64,000 bases of DNA from Streptomyces sp. DH5 (GCF_020873915.1 NZ_JAHWGP010000001.1:62001-126000), one strand, 5' to 3'; shown: positions 26,062 to 34,350, counted from the stretch's first letter. Translations and numbers: made by a program. Notes: generated by a model not told the origin, from the letters alone.

Positions 26062-26590
26062 CTACGCGACGGGGCAAGGCAGTTCGGGTGTGGTGCGGTT
26101 CGGGGAGCACGTGACCACGGCCAGGGAGAGGTACGAGGGGCGTTCGAGGTAGTGGCCGTACGAGACGTCGGTGCCCGGGCGCAGGCGTTCGGCGGCGGCG
26201 TTCACCAGGCGGGCCAGGCGTGCGGTGTCCCGGTCGGCCTCCGTCGCGAACCGGGGGGGTGTACTCGGCCAGCCGTTCGCCGAGCCAGGCCGCCGCCTCC
26301 TTCGCCTCGTCCCAGGTGCCCCGGACCAGTGAGCGGGGTTTGACGAGCCAGTACGCGGTCTCCAGGGGCGGGAGGTCGGACGTGCGGAACTCCGCGGCGA
26401 CCTGGCGGTAGCGCTCGACCAGTTCCGGTCTGCTTCCGGCCGGGGGCGGGTCGGGGTGCGGGGGCCGTCGCAGGGCCTCGTCGTCGAAGCGTGCCTTCGG
26501 GCCGGTCCAGAGACAGGCGTGCCGGTGGACGGCCGCCGGGTGGTGGTCCGTGTGCGGGTACGGCGTCCGGTGTGTCCCACACGCGGCTGC
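26062..26590 (-). pseudogene. Hypothetical gene split by a frameshift at a G7 run
   Basis: One minus frame encodes TGPKARFDDEALRRPPHP and ETAYWLVKPRSLVRGTWDEA up to GERLAEYTPP; at a run of seven G (26253-26259) the sense moves to another frame, FATEADRDTARLARLVNAAA to DVSYGHYLERPSYLSLAVVT and the stop at 26062. Joined, they make one plausible protein of about 170 residues of unknown function. The shift may be real or a base-calling error. The start is not clear. Confidence 0.6.
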
Positions 26591-26730
26591 CGACAGCCCC
26601 TCCGCGAGCAGATGCCCAGGGTGCTGGACCGAATATGGGACAGGACCGCTTGTTTGACAGAACCCCCGGCCGGCCCGGACCGTCGTCCACGCCGCGTGGT
26701 GGTGGCGCGAGAAGGGAACGCCCGCCTCGC

Positions 26731-27363
26731 CTATGCCGGAACAGGGTCTTCGAGCATGTTCAGGGCCTGGCGGGAGAGCAGGCGCTCCGCGGCGTCGTAG
26801 CTCCAGCCGCAGTCGACGACAAGCGATCGCCATGCCGACAGCCCGAAGCACAGCCACAGACGGTCCGCCACACCGTTCACGTCGAGATGCGGAGCCACTA
26901 CGCCGATGGAGACCAGGTGCTCCGCGGCTTCGCGAAGCGCCTGGCGGTACTGCGTGACGACGTAGTCCCACACCTCCCGCGCTTTGTCGTCGCTCGCCAT
27001 GGAGGAGTAGAGCAGGTCGATGGACGGAGCGAAGCGTTCGGTGTTGTCGCGGATGCCGTGCGCCAGGCGTGCGACCGTCGAGGCGAGGTCCTCGCTCCGG
27101 AACACCTCCTCAAGGAGCCCGGTGGTCCGAGAGTCCGCCACGTCCGTGGCCAGGAGGGCGTGCAGGAGCTCCGTCTTGGTCCCCACGCTCGCGTACAGCG
27201 TCTTGGTCGCGACGCCGGCCGCGCGAGCGATGTGCCCCATCGTCACCTGTGCGTAGCCCTGCGCGATGAAAAGCTCACGCGCGGCCGCCAGGATGTCCTG
27301 CCGGGTCTGAGCCGCGCCCCGCTCGCGCCGTGGCGATCGGTAACTGCGGGTCGGTGCGGACAT
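26731..27363 (-). CDS. TetR-family transcriptional regulator
   Basis: 210 residues. The N-terminal DNA-binding domain is clear: TRQDILAAARELFIAQGYAQ, VTMGHIARAAGVATKTLYAS. The C-terminal half is the variable ligand domain. It is divergent from the hemerythrin/PPOX pair, and a perfect 6-bp palindrome lies 9 bp before its start, so it probably represses itself and perhaps that pair. The ligand is unknown. Confidence 0.92.
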   Translation of the reverse strand: MSAPTRSYRSPRRERGAAQTRQDILAAARELFIAQGYAQVTMGHIARAAGVATKTLYASVGTKTELLHALLATDVADSRTTGLLEEVFRSEDLASTVARLAHGIRDNTERFAPSIDLLYSSMASDDKAREVWDYVVTQYRQALREAAEHLVSIGVVAPHLDVNGVADRLWLCFGLSAWRSLVVDCGWSYDAAERLLSRQALNMLEDPVPA

Positions 27364-27371
27364 GCCCTCAT

Positions 27372-27387
27372 CTTACCCCGAGGTAAG
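27372..27387. promoter_or_regulatory. Candidate TetR operator
   Basis: CTTACC-CCGA-GGTAAG inverted repeat immediately upstream of the tetR start, in the 128-bp divergent region with the hemerythrin gene. Confidence 0.5.
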
Positions 27388-27491
27388 GGCAGGCGTATTC
27401 ATTGCAGATGCTGTAACTTCAAAATGGGATTTCCCTTCCGGACGGGAAGACCATGCACCATGCACCCCTCAACCCGAAGGTTCCGCACCCT

Positions 27492-28160
27492 ATGGACATG
27501 AACGCCGGGCGTGACTCACAAGCCGTCGTGGAAACGCGGCTCACCCATGAGACACACAGACTGGCCACCGGGCTGCTCGTGGACGCCGCCGGCCGCCCCT
27601 CCGTGCCTCGCCAAGCGCTCGCGCAGTTACGGGACTTCCTCGTGGTGAACCTGCGTCACCACCACGAGACCGAGGACGAATGGCTGTGGCCGCTCATCCT
27701 GACCGCGGCGCCCGACGCGAAGCGCGCACTCGACGGCCTGAGCGAGGAACACGAACGTCTGGACATCGCGCTCGACCGCCTCGCCGACATCGGCCTCACC
27801 GGCGCGAAAGACCATGACGGCGAAAACCTGAACGAAGACGACCGGCACGCACTGCGCGAGGCGGCCCTCGCGGTCCGCGACAGCGTGCGCGACCACCTGG
27901 ACCACGAGGAACCGGTTCTGTTCCCCGCCCTGCGGGCGCACATCACGCCCGCGCAGTGGGCGGAGTTCGCCCGACGAGTCATCGCCACCACGCCCCCGGT
28001 GGCCGGGCATCTGATGATCGGCCTCCTCGACGAGGTGGGCACACCGGCCGAGGTGGAATCGATATTCGTGAACATGCCGCCGCCGGTGAAGTCGCTGCTG
28101 CCCGCCCTGCGCGACCAGGCCGCCGCCGACCTGCGAGTGCTGCGAGGTAGCGGCTCGTGA
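27492..28160 (+). CDS. Hemerythrin-domain protein
   Basis: About 222 residues. The di-iron ligand pattern of HHE domains is present: THETHRLATGLL, LRHHHETEDEWLWPLI, SEEHERLDIALDRL and DHLDHEEPVLFPAL. Such proteins bind oxygen, nitric oxide or iron. ATG 27492 is used; ATG 27453 would add 13 residues. Its stop overlaps the next gene's GTG, so the two are coupled and may act together in redox stress. Confidence 0.88.
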   Translation: MDMNAGRDSQAVVETRLTHETHRLATGLLVDAAGRPSVPRQALAQLRDFLVVNLRHHHETEDEWLWPLILTAAPDAKRALDGLSEEHERLDIALDRLADIGLTGAKDHDGENLNEDDRHALREAALAVRDSVRDHLDHEEPVLFPALRAHITPAQWAEFARRVIATTPPVAGHLMIGLLDEVGTPAEVESIFVNMPPPVKSLLPALRDQAAADLRVLRGSGS

Positions 28161-29137
28161 CGGACACACACCTCCCCTGGCCGGACACGGCGTACGAGGC
28201 GTTCACGGGCGACCTGACCGTCGCGGTCGCCTACCTCACACCCGCCGGAGGCGCGGTGGTCACCAGCGTCTCACCGGTAGGGCTCGCGAACCGGGCAGCC
28301 AACCAGGTCAGCTTCACCACCTCGCTGGGCTTCCCGAAGAAACTGGAACGCATCCTGAACAACCCCCGCGTCGCCCTCGCCTATCACACGCGCACGCACG
28401 GATTCGCCGCCCACAGTCACTACGTCCTCGCCCAAGGCAAGGCATCGGTGGACCTTCAGCCCTCGACGCAGCGGCTGGCAGAGCTGATGGACGCCACAGA
28501 GCCGTTCCTCGGCGAGACCAAGCACGGAAGAGTGTGGGACTGGCTGCTGCGCGAATACCACCAGGAGCGCGTCTTCGTCGACGTCGGCCTGGAACGCATC
28601 ACCACCTGGCCCCACCTCTCGGCACACGGACCGGCCACCGTGACCGGCCCGTCCTGGCCACAGCACCCCGCCGAACAGCGACCCCCGAAGAACGGCACGA
28701 CACCCCGGATACCCGTCTCCCAGCTCGCCCGGCGGATCGCCGCCCTCCCGCATCGTCTGCTGGCGTACGAGGGGGTCGACGGCAGCCCCGTCATCCTCCC
28801 GGTGACGGTCACCGGACACGACGAGACCGGGCTGCGCCTCGGCGCACCGCCCGAACTCCTGCCACCAGGCGGACGCCGAGCGGGATTCCTCGCCCACGCG
28901 TTCCGGCCGCAGTGCGTCGGTGTGAGCATGCGCACCGTCACCGGCTGGCTGACCGTCGACAACGGAGAGGCGTTGTACGCCCCCCACACATCGGTCGGCA
29001 TGACAGCGCCGCCCAGCAGGACGGTCATGACCGTGGCCAACGGCCTGCTGGCCAAACAGGGACTGCGCCGCGCACGACGCAACGGCACCACCGCGCACCT
29101 GCACAACCTCGCAGCCGGCGTCCGCCCCGGCGCGTAG
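28157..29137 (+). CDS. Pyridoxamine 5'-phosphate oxidase-like flavin split-barrel protein (two copies of the fold)
   Basis: 326 residues. The N-terminal half has the split-barrel pattern: TVAVAYLTPAGGAVVTSVSP, SFTTSLGFPKKLERILNNPR, VALAYHTRTH and GKASVDLQPSTQ. The second half (LPHRLLAYEGVDGSPVILPV ... LTVDNGEALYAPHTS) looks like a second, diverged copy. The family binds FMN or F420. GTG 28157 overlaps the hemerythrin stop (GTGA). Confidence 0.82.
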   Translation: MTDTHLPWPDTAYEAFTGDLTVAVAYLTPAGGAVVTSVSPVGLANRAANQVSFTTSLGFPKKLERILNNPRVALAYHTRTHGFAAHSHYVLAQGKASVDLQPSTQRLAELMDATEPFLGETKHGRVWDWLLREYHQERVFVDVGLERITTWPHLSAHGPATVTGPSWPQHPAEQRPPKNGTTPRIPVSQLARRIAALPHRLLAYEGVDGSPVILPVTVTGHDETGLRLGAPPELLPPGGRRAGFLAHAFRPQCVGVSMRTVTGWLTVDNGEALYAPHTSVGMTAPPSRTVMTVANGLLAKQGLRRARRNGTTAHLHNLAAGVRPGA

Positions 29138-29169
29138 CCCGGATTCCGGAGTGACCCGCTGTCGGGGCG

Positions 29170-29440
29170 TCAGATCACCCCATTCCGTTGAATCCCCAGG
29201 GCCGGCCGGGCGGGCTGCTGTCGCGCGGACGTTGCGAGACCCCCGGCGGCCGCGGGCGGGGGTGAGCCGGCGCGGTCCCGAACGTGAGGACGCCGCCATG
29301 CCGACGGGGACGCCCGCCCCGGGGACCCGACCGGGCGGGCCGGGGTCGCGGAGTATGACCCGGTCCGAGTGCAGGCGCCCGACCAGCACGACGGGCAGGC
29401 CGGCGAGAGCCTGGGTCGGGTAGGCGACGTCGTCACCGGA
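29170..29440 (-). pseudogene. Decayed transposase fragment
   Basis: The minus strand reads GDDVAYPTQALAGLPVVLVG and RLHSDRVILRDPGPP, matching the common Streptomyces DDE transposase pattern (LxxLPVxxxGRLRSDRVxxRxxPP). The following HGGEF-type block is frameshifted and the rest is missing. Confidence 0.65.
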
Positions 29441-29769
29441 GCCCATATGACTGCACCTTCCAGCTCGTCCGACGCGGCCGGGTCCGGCCGCCGCCGCCCG
29501 TGGTGGGCGGGAGTGCACGGGAGGGGAGGTGGCCGCCCGGTTGTTTCCGCAGGTGAGCGGTGGACGCGGACGGTTTCTCCTGGTTCTCCGTGACCTCAGG
29601 GTGGCGGTCGGACGGGGGCGGGGGCGAGTGTGGCACCTCGTACGCTGAGTCAGCGTACGGACACGAAGAGTGGACGGTACGTCTGATGATCCGTCAGGCT
29701 GGAGGTGGGCGCGGGCGGCGTGAGGAGCCGTCGTGGTGCGCGGCGCGGAGGAGAGGGAAGGGGCGGCGG
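29441..29769. other. Intergenic region upstream of XRE regulator
   Basis: No protein-like frame. It probably contains the promoter of the XRE/DUF397 unit. The sequence GTACGCTGAGTCAGCGTACGG (from about 29640) contains the inverted repeat CGTACGCTGA-G-TCAGCGTACG, a candidate operator for the XRE regulator. Confidence 0.5.
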
Positions 29770-30660
29770 ATGGACGTGGTCGGGGTCGAAGGGGAGGTGG
29801 CCGGGAGCGTCGGCGGTGCGCGGGCGGTTCCGGCGGGGGAGTGGGAGCGGGAGCCGCATCCGTCGGACAGCCTGCGGACGTTCGGGGCCGTCGTGCAGGC
29901 GCTGCGCGAGCACGCGGGGCTGAGTCGGGTCGACCTGGGCGCCCGGGTCCAGTACTCCAAACACACGGTCGAGTCGGTGGAGTTGGGGCGACGGATGCCG
30001 GACGAGGCGTTCGTGGAGCGGGCGGAGGAGGCTCTCGGCAACACGGGTGCGCTGCGGAAGGCCGCGCGGCATCTCACGCGGGGGGAGGCGGGACTGGCGG
30101 CGTGGTTCCGGCGGTGGGCTCGGCTGGAGAGGGAGGCGGTGAGCCTGTGCACGTACGAGTGCCGGTTGGTGCCGGGGTTGTTGCAGTCGGAAGCGTATGC
30201 GCGGGCGGTGTTCGAGGGCACGATTCCGCTGCGGACCGACGAAGAGCTGGAAGTGCAGCTCGCCGCGCGGATGGAGCGGCAGGTGATGATGCGGGAACGG
30301 CCGACGGTGCCGTTCAGCTTCATCGTCGAGGACCATGTGTTCCGGCGGCGGTTCGGGGATGCGGAGGCGATGCGCGGGCTGGTGGACCACGTCCTTGAGC
30401 TCACGGCTCCGCGCAACGTGACGCTTCAGGTAGTGCCGGTGGAGGCTCGGTTGCACGCGTGCCTGGATGGCCCGCTACAGATCCTGGAAACCTTGGAGGG
30501 GCGGCGACTCGGGTACTCCGAGGGGCAGAAGAACGGGCGGCTGATCTCCGACGCAAAAGAGGTGACTGTGCTCTGTCAGCGCTATGACACACTGCGCTCG
30601 CAGGCCCTGAACCCGACAGAATCCCGGGACCTGCTGGAGCGACTGCGAGGAGAGCTATGA
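29770..30660 (+). CDS. XRE-family regulator with DUF5753 domain
   Basis: About 296 residues. N-terminal helix-turn-helix: FGAVVQALREHAGLSRVDLG, YSKHTVESVELGRRMPDE. C-terminal DUF5753: RLEREAVSLCTYECRLVPGL, LLQSEAYARAVFEG, and the end TESRDLLERLRGEL. In Streptomyces these regulators pair with small DUF397 proteins (BldB/WhiJ-type systems). GGAAGGGG precedes ATG 29770. The stop overlaps the DUF397 start. Confidence 0.93.
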   Translation: MDVVGVEGEVAGSVGGARAVPAGEWEREPHPSDSLRTFGAVVQALREHAGLSRVDLGARVQYSKHTVESVELGRRMPDEAFVERAEEALGNTGALRKAARHLTRGEAGLAAWFRRWARLEREAVSLCTYECRLVPGLLQSEAYARAVFEGTIPLRTDEELEVQLAARMERQVMMRERPTVPFSFIVEDHVFRRRFGDAEAMRGLVDHVLELTAPRNVTLQVVPVEARLHACLDGPLQILETLEGRRLGYSEGQKNGRLISDAKEVTVLCQRYDTLRSQALNPTESRDLLERLRGEL

Positions 30661-30848
30661 GTAGCGGTACGTCGGAACTCGCCTGGTTCAAGTCCAGCTA
30701 CAGCGGCAGCGAGGGCGACAGCTGTGTGGAGGTCGCGATCGCCGAACAGGGCGTCCACGTACGGGACTCCAAGGACGTGACCCGTCCGGCCTTCGCCGTC
30801 GGCCGCGAAGGCTGGGGGCGGTTCGTACGGTTCGCGTCGGAACGCTGA
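30657..30848 (+). CDS. DUF397 protein, partner of XRE regulator
   Basis: 63 residues with the DUF397 hallmark AWFKSSYSGSEGDSCVEVA followed by VHVRDSKDVTRPAF and the terminal W-x-x-F-V. Start ATG overlaps the XRE stop (ATGA). DUF397 proteins are thought to act as antitoxin-like or modulating partners of DUF5753 regulators. A degenerate second copy lies at 33471-33581. Confidence 0.95.
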   Translation: MSSGTSELAWFKSSYSGSEGDSCVEVAIAEQGVHVRDSKDVTRPAFAVGREGWGRFVRFASER

Positions 30849-30858
30849 GCGACTTGGG

Positions 30859-30893
30859 GGCGTGCCGTCCGCCGGAGTGGCGGACGGCACGCC
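30859..30893. terminator. Strong terminator hairpin
   Basis: 15-bp perfect stem GGCGTGCCGTCCGCC / GGCGGACGGCACGCC with loop GGAGT, 10 bp after the DUF397 stop. Related hairpins occur at 33588 and 40049. Confidence 0.88.
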
Positions 30894-30894
30894 C

Positions 30895-31010
30895 TCACCG
30901 CGTTCGGGAGCCCCTGGTCTCGTCCGTGGAGCCGTAGTCGAGGGCCGCGCGGTTGATGAAACGGTCACCGAGGTCGCGCACAGGTGCGGGCTTCGGCTTC
31001 CCCGCGGCAA
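30895..31010 (-). pseudogene. C-terminal remnant of a basic KPAP-tail protein
   Basis: Encodes AAGKPKPAPVRDLGDRFINR and AALDYGSTDETRGSRTR before the stop, nearly the same as the end of the intact gene at 33628-34155. The upstream basic region is missing. It is one of three copies of this tail in the window. Confidence 0.75.
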
Positions 31011-31107
31011 CGCGTTCCCGTGATGGCTGACTTGCGCCCTTTCGGTGTCCCCTCGCGGCGATCAGACTGCCGCCCACGAACGTGTGCGACGGGGAGGGGC
31101 TTCGATC

Positions 31108-31806
31108 GTGGCTCGGCGTGGTCGGGGGGCCGCCGCCCGCAGGCGGCGGGCACGGCGGAAGGCGGTGACGGTCGGTGGGGGCGTGGCGCTGGCCCTGCTG
31201 GTGGTGTTCTGGTCGGCCGTCTGGCCCTACGTCACCGGTGCGCTGGTCGTCGGCGGCGCGGGCGCAGCCGGCTGGTGGCTGTGGCGTACGGACCGGCTCC
31301 TGCGCGGACGGGACCGTCTCTGGCGGCAGGAGGAAGAGGTACGGGCCGGCCGGCGGACGCTCGCGGAGGTGGACGCGATGACCGGCACCGAGTTCGAGGA
31401 CCTGGTCGCCCTGCTCTGCCGACGGGACGGCTGCATGGAGGTCCGGCGGGTGGGCGGCGCGAACGACAACGGCGCCGACGTCGTCGGGCGGCTCCCGGAC
31501 GGGCGGACCCTGGTGATCCAGTGCAAGCGCTACGCGCCGAACCGCACGATCCCCAGCCGGGAGCTGCGCGACCTGCTGGGCGCCCGGGTGCACTTCGGCG
31601 CCGACCTCGCGGTGTTCGTGACGACGACGCGCTTCAGCCGACCCTCCGAGGACTTCGCGCTGCGGAACGGGATCCTGGCCGTGCACCGTGATCTCCTCGG
31701 CCTGTGGAACAACGGCGCCACCCTGCTGTCCCTGAGCACGGTGAACGGGCACGGGCAGGGCGACTCCCGCCACCGCACGCGCTGGAAGCAGGCATACGGG
31801 AAGTGA
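31108..31806 (+). CDS. Membrane-anchored Mrr-type restriction endonuclease-like protein
   Basis: 232 residues from GTG 31108 with GGGGAGGGG upstream. A highly basic start (ARRRRARRK) is followed by two adjacent membrane helices (about 20-58), then a cytoplasmic Mrr/PD-(D/E)XK domain: Glu95/97 in GTEFEDLVALLC, Asp124 in NGADVVGRL, Gln138-Cys-Lys140 in LVIQCKRYAP, and the later LAVFVTTTRFS. All catalytic positions are present. Membrane-tethered Mrr proteins are widespread in Streptomyces; proposed roles include cutting modified or incoming DNA. Confidence 0.87.
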   Translation: MARRGRGAAARRRRARRKAVTVGGGVALALLVVFWSAVWPYVTGALVVGGAGAAGWWLWRTDRLLRGRDRLWRQEEEVRAGRRTLAEVDAMTGTEFEDLVALLCRRDGCMEVRRVGGANDNGADVVGRLPDGRTLVIQCKRYAPNRTIPSRELRDLLGARVHFGADLAVFVTTTRFSRPSEDFALRNGILAVHRDLLGLWNNGATLLSLSTVNGHGQGDSRHRTRWKQAYGK

Positions 31807-32019
31807 CCCCGCCGCTCCGCCTGCGGCGCGGACCGGCACGGCAGGAGGGAACCGGGCCGGATGCACGCCCTCGATGCCCCTGAGCCGGGATGTTGTCCGC
31901 ATCGTGTGACGGGTGCCTCATCGGCTGGCTCGAGTGGCCGCTGGCCCGACCCTGCCCCCCGAAGTCGACCGACCCACGGTCACCGCGCCCTTCCCGGCCT
32001 CGACGTGAGAGGTCGGGCT
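31807..32019. other. Intergenic DNA without a recognisable gene
   Basis: GC-rich sequence after the Mrr-type gene. Possible frames do not show coding composition. Confidence 0.35.
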
Positions 32020-32189
32020 GGGCGCGGAGCGACTCGACGCCGGCCCTCCTCGGCCCGCGGAGCGCCCGGTCCCCTTGTTGTCCGTGGCCCGGGTGTACCT
32101 GCGCGAGGTACCCCCGTTGCGGCCGCTCGGAGAGGCCGATCCGCTCCCGGTCCTCTCCGGTGTCCCTATGGCCACGAGCCGGACTGAGG
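32020..32189 (+). pseudogene. Middle fragment of the DUF1963/YwqG-like gene
   Basis: Reads ERLDAGPPRPAERPVPLLSV and ARVYLREVPPLRPLGEADPL, then after a one-base shift CPYGHEPD. This continues the truncated gene at 25028-25395; both share the 27-bp junction beginning CGCGGAGCGACTCGACGCCG. The rest of the gene is absent. Confidence 0.65.
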
Positions 32190-32251
32190 GGGCGGTGCGC
32201 TTCCGGAGCGGGCCCTCGTGAGGCGTTGGGGACCGGGCCGGGAACCGAGTG

Positions 32252-32278
32252 GGCCGCACCCCGGAGTGGGGTGCGGCC
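32252..32278. terminator. Terminator hairpin
   Basis: 11-bp perfect stem GGCCGCACCCC / GGGGTGCGGCC with a 5-nt loop, just downstream of the minus-strand Rpn-type gene. Confidence 0.8.
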
Positions 32279-32296
32279 GGGTGTGCGCCCTTGGTG

Positions 32297-33304
32297 TCAG
32301 TTGGCCGAGGAACGAAGATCCGTCAGCCCTTGGCGGGGGGCTGCGGTGTGCTCCGGGCTCTGGGCGGGGGCGGGGACGCGGTCCGTGGAGGAGGGGATGG
32401 CGAAGACCTCGTCGAGGGTGGTGGCGTCGATGGCGCGGTCGAACCAGAGGTCCAGGAGTGGCATGTCGGTGCAGGTGGTGACGCGCTGTCGGGTCTCTTC
32501 CGTCAGCGAGAAGCCGCGGCGCTCCACCAGGCGCAGCAGCTGCTCGGCCTTTCCGGCCACGCGTCCTTCCTCGCGTCCTTCCTCGCGTCCTTCTTCCTGT
32601 CCTGCGAGGCGGGCGTCGCCCACGATGGTGCCTCGCCTGGGGGTGAAGAGGGTTTCCATCAGGTTCCTCCAGATTTTGCGGGCGTGTTCGCTGCCCAAGC
32701 CGTCCTCGATCAGTCCCGCCAGGTCGTCCCGCGCCTCGCGGTCCGTGTCCTGGGCCAACGCCTCGCCCATTACCGTCAGTATGCCTTCGATGTCCGGGTC
32801 GTTGCTGTGGATCCACAGGCAGAACGCGGCGAAGTCCAGGTCGGCCGAGGCGTCCTGGGTCCGGCTCACACGCGGAACGTTCGCCGGGCCCAGCACGTGG
32901 GGCACTGTCACCTGGGTGGGACGCCCCAGACCGGTGTGCAGAGGTCTGGCCGCCCACGCAGCCGTCGCCGTGTCCACACACAGGACCAGCAGGAGGACCT
33001 CGAGTTTGTACCGGTCACGCAAGTACGCGACGTAGTACGGCCAGGAGGTCTCCTTCTTCGTCTCGATGCCGGTCTGCGCCTCGACCAGCAGGATGAACGG
33101 ATCACGCCCGTCGGGGCGAACCACCCGCAGCACGGAGTCCATCTGCCGGGTGAACATCTTCGGGGCGCTGGACGCGTCCGTCGGAAGTGTCTCGGTGGTG
33201 ACACCGGGCGGGATCCCGAGGCCCAGGAGGTCCAGCGCACGGTTCAGCGCTTTCGGACGTCCCGGCAGGAAGCCGTGCAGGGTGTCGTGACTTACGTTGG
33301 GCAT
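32297..33304 (-). CDS. Rpn-family (recombination-promoting) nuclease / DUF4351-like protein
   Basis: 335 residues. The Rpn/YhgA-type PD-(D/E)XK core is seen as Asp56 in RQMDSVLRV and Glu75-x-Gln77 in FILLVEAQTG. The C-terminal part has an acidic repeat, GQEEGREEGREEGRVAGKAE, followed by LLRLVERRGFSLTEETRQRV, typical of this family. Rpn proteins are DNA nucleases that stimulate RecA-independent recombination. A fragment of a close relative lies at 25396-25490. Confidence 0.85.
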   Translation of the reverse strand: MPNVSHDTLHGFLPGRPKALNRALDLLGLGIPPGVTTETLPTDASSAPKMFTRQMDSVLRVVRPDGRDPFILLVEAQTGIETKKETSWPYYVAYLRDRYKLEVLLLVLCVDTATAAWAARPLHTGLGRPTQVTVPHVLGPANVPRVSRTQDASADLDFAAFCLWIHSNDPDIEGILTVMGEALAQDTDREARDDLAGLIEDGLGSEHARKIWRNLMETLFTPRRGTIVGDARLAGQEEGREEGREEGRVAGKAEQLLRLVERRGFSLTEETRQRVTTCTDMPLLDLWFDRAIDATTLDEVFAIPSSTDRVPAPAQSPEHTAAPRQGLTDLRSSAN

Positions 33305-33470
33305 GCCGTGAAACTATGCGCGAAGCGAGAACATACGTTGGCTTTTGAGATGTGATCACCCGTTTGGTGGAGCCCTCCGAGGCGGACACCGAGGCGTGCG
33401 GTCAGGGCTGGGGGCGAACGCCGGCTCCGCTCTGCGCGCACGGGCAGGCCAGCTCGGGACCACGCGGTTC

Positions 33471-33581
33471 GGTAAGGAACAGGTCGTCCGCGTACGGGAC
33501 TCCAAGGACGTCACCCGACCCGTCTTCTCCGGCGGCCGCGACGGTTGGGGACCGTTCGTACGGTCCGCGTCGGAACGCTGA
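33471..33581 (+). pseudogene. C-terminal half of a second DUF397 gene
   Basis: Encodes RVRDSKDVTRPVFSGGRDGW and FVRSASER, matching the second half of the intact DUF397 protein at 30657-30848. The SYSGSEGDSCVEVA half and any XRE partner are missing. Confidence 0.8.
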
Positions 33582-33587
33582 ACGAAT

Positions 33588-33629
33588 GAGGGCGTGTCGT
33601 CCGCTGGAACACGCGGACGGCACGCCCTC
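33588..33629. terminator. Terminator hairpin
   Basis: 17-bp stem with one G-T pair: GAGGGCGTGTCGTCCGC / GCGGACGGCACGCCCTC, 8-nt loop. The right arm ends at the stop of the following minus-strand gene. Confidence 0.85.
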
Positions 33630-34155
33630 ACCGCGTCCGGGAGCCCTTGGTCTCGCCCGTGGGGCCGTAGCCGAGGGCCGCGCGGTTGAGGAAACGGTCA
33701 CCGAGGTCGCGCACGGGCGCGGGCTTCGGCGCCTGCGTGGCCTTCTTCGCCGTGGGCTTCTTCGGAGCAGGCTTCTTGCCGCCCGCATGCTTGGCCGGTG
33801 TCACCTTCGCCTGCTGGGCCTTTTTCGCGGCCGGCGTGTTGCGCGCTGCGAACTTCTTGCGGAGCTCTGAGAGCTGCTCGCGTTCTCGGACGGCCACGTC
33901 GGCGGGAAGGGCGCTGGTGAGGGCGCGGGCGCGGCTGAGCGCGTAACGCGCTGCGGTCCAGTTCTTTTTGTTGATCGCTGCGCGGGCCAAGTGGAGGGCC
34001 TGATGCAGTGCCTTGATCTTCGCGGGCTGTCGCCTCGGTATCTCGGATTCGGCCCCGCTGCTCCGCCGCTGCCCGGCGGCACGGGTGCCCCAGTCCGTAC
34101 CCGAGGTCAGGACGACGACCGAACGAGGATTGCTGCTCTGGCTTCGACGTACCAC
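33628..34155 (-). CDS. Basic, lysine/alanine-rich protein (histone H1-like tail)
   Basis: 175 residues. A helical middle (IKALHQALHLARAAINKKNW, DVAVREREQLSELRKKFAAR) is followed by a Lys/Ala/Pro-rich stretch (TPAAKKAQQAKVTPAKHAGG, KKPAPKKPTAKKATQAPKPA), reminiscent of bacterial histone H1-like or nucleoid proteins. It ends with a conserved tail, VRDLGDRFLNRAALGYGPTG and ETKGSRTR, which is repeated in two truncated copies elsewhere. GTG 34155 is the only clear start. DNA binding is inferred from composition only. Confidence 0.7.
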   Translation of the reverse strand: MVRRSQSSNPRSVVVLTSGTDWGTRAAGQRRSSGAESEIPRRQPAKIKALHQALHLARAAINKKNWTAARYALSRARALTSALPADVAVREREQLSELRKKFAARNTPAAKKAQQAKVTPAKHAGGKKPAPKKPTAKKATQAPKPAPVRDLGDRFLNRAALGYGPTGETKGSRTR

Positions 34156-34350
34156 GTGCGCTGGTTCCTAGCGTGAGGGGCGACCCGTTCCAAGGGCCGC
34201 TGGTTGCGGCCACCAGGGAAGCACAGGGGGCGAGCCGTGTGAGGTGGGGGCCGGCTCCGGAAGCCGGGTTGCCGATCCCGCCCCGGCCGGTGATTTCGCC
34301 GATCCCGCCCTGCCGGCCGCCCGGCTGGTGACCCCACGGCAACCTGCGTG
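34156..34350. other. Intergenic region, no gene seen
   Basis: Promoter side of the basic protein gene. No protein-like frames. Confidence 0.35.

Noticed and set aside
25371-32054. 27-bp repeat as attL/attR of an integrative element
   Set aside because: No integrase, excisionase or replication gene lies between the copies, and Rpn fragments at both sides suggest duplication instead.
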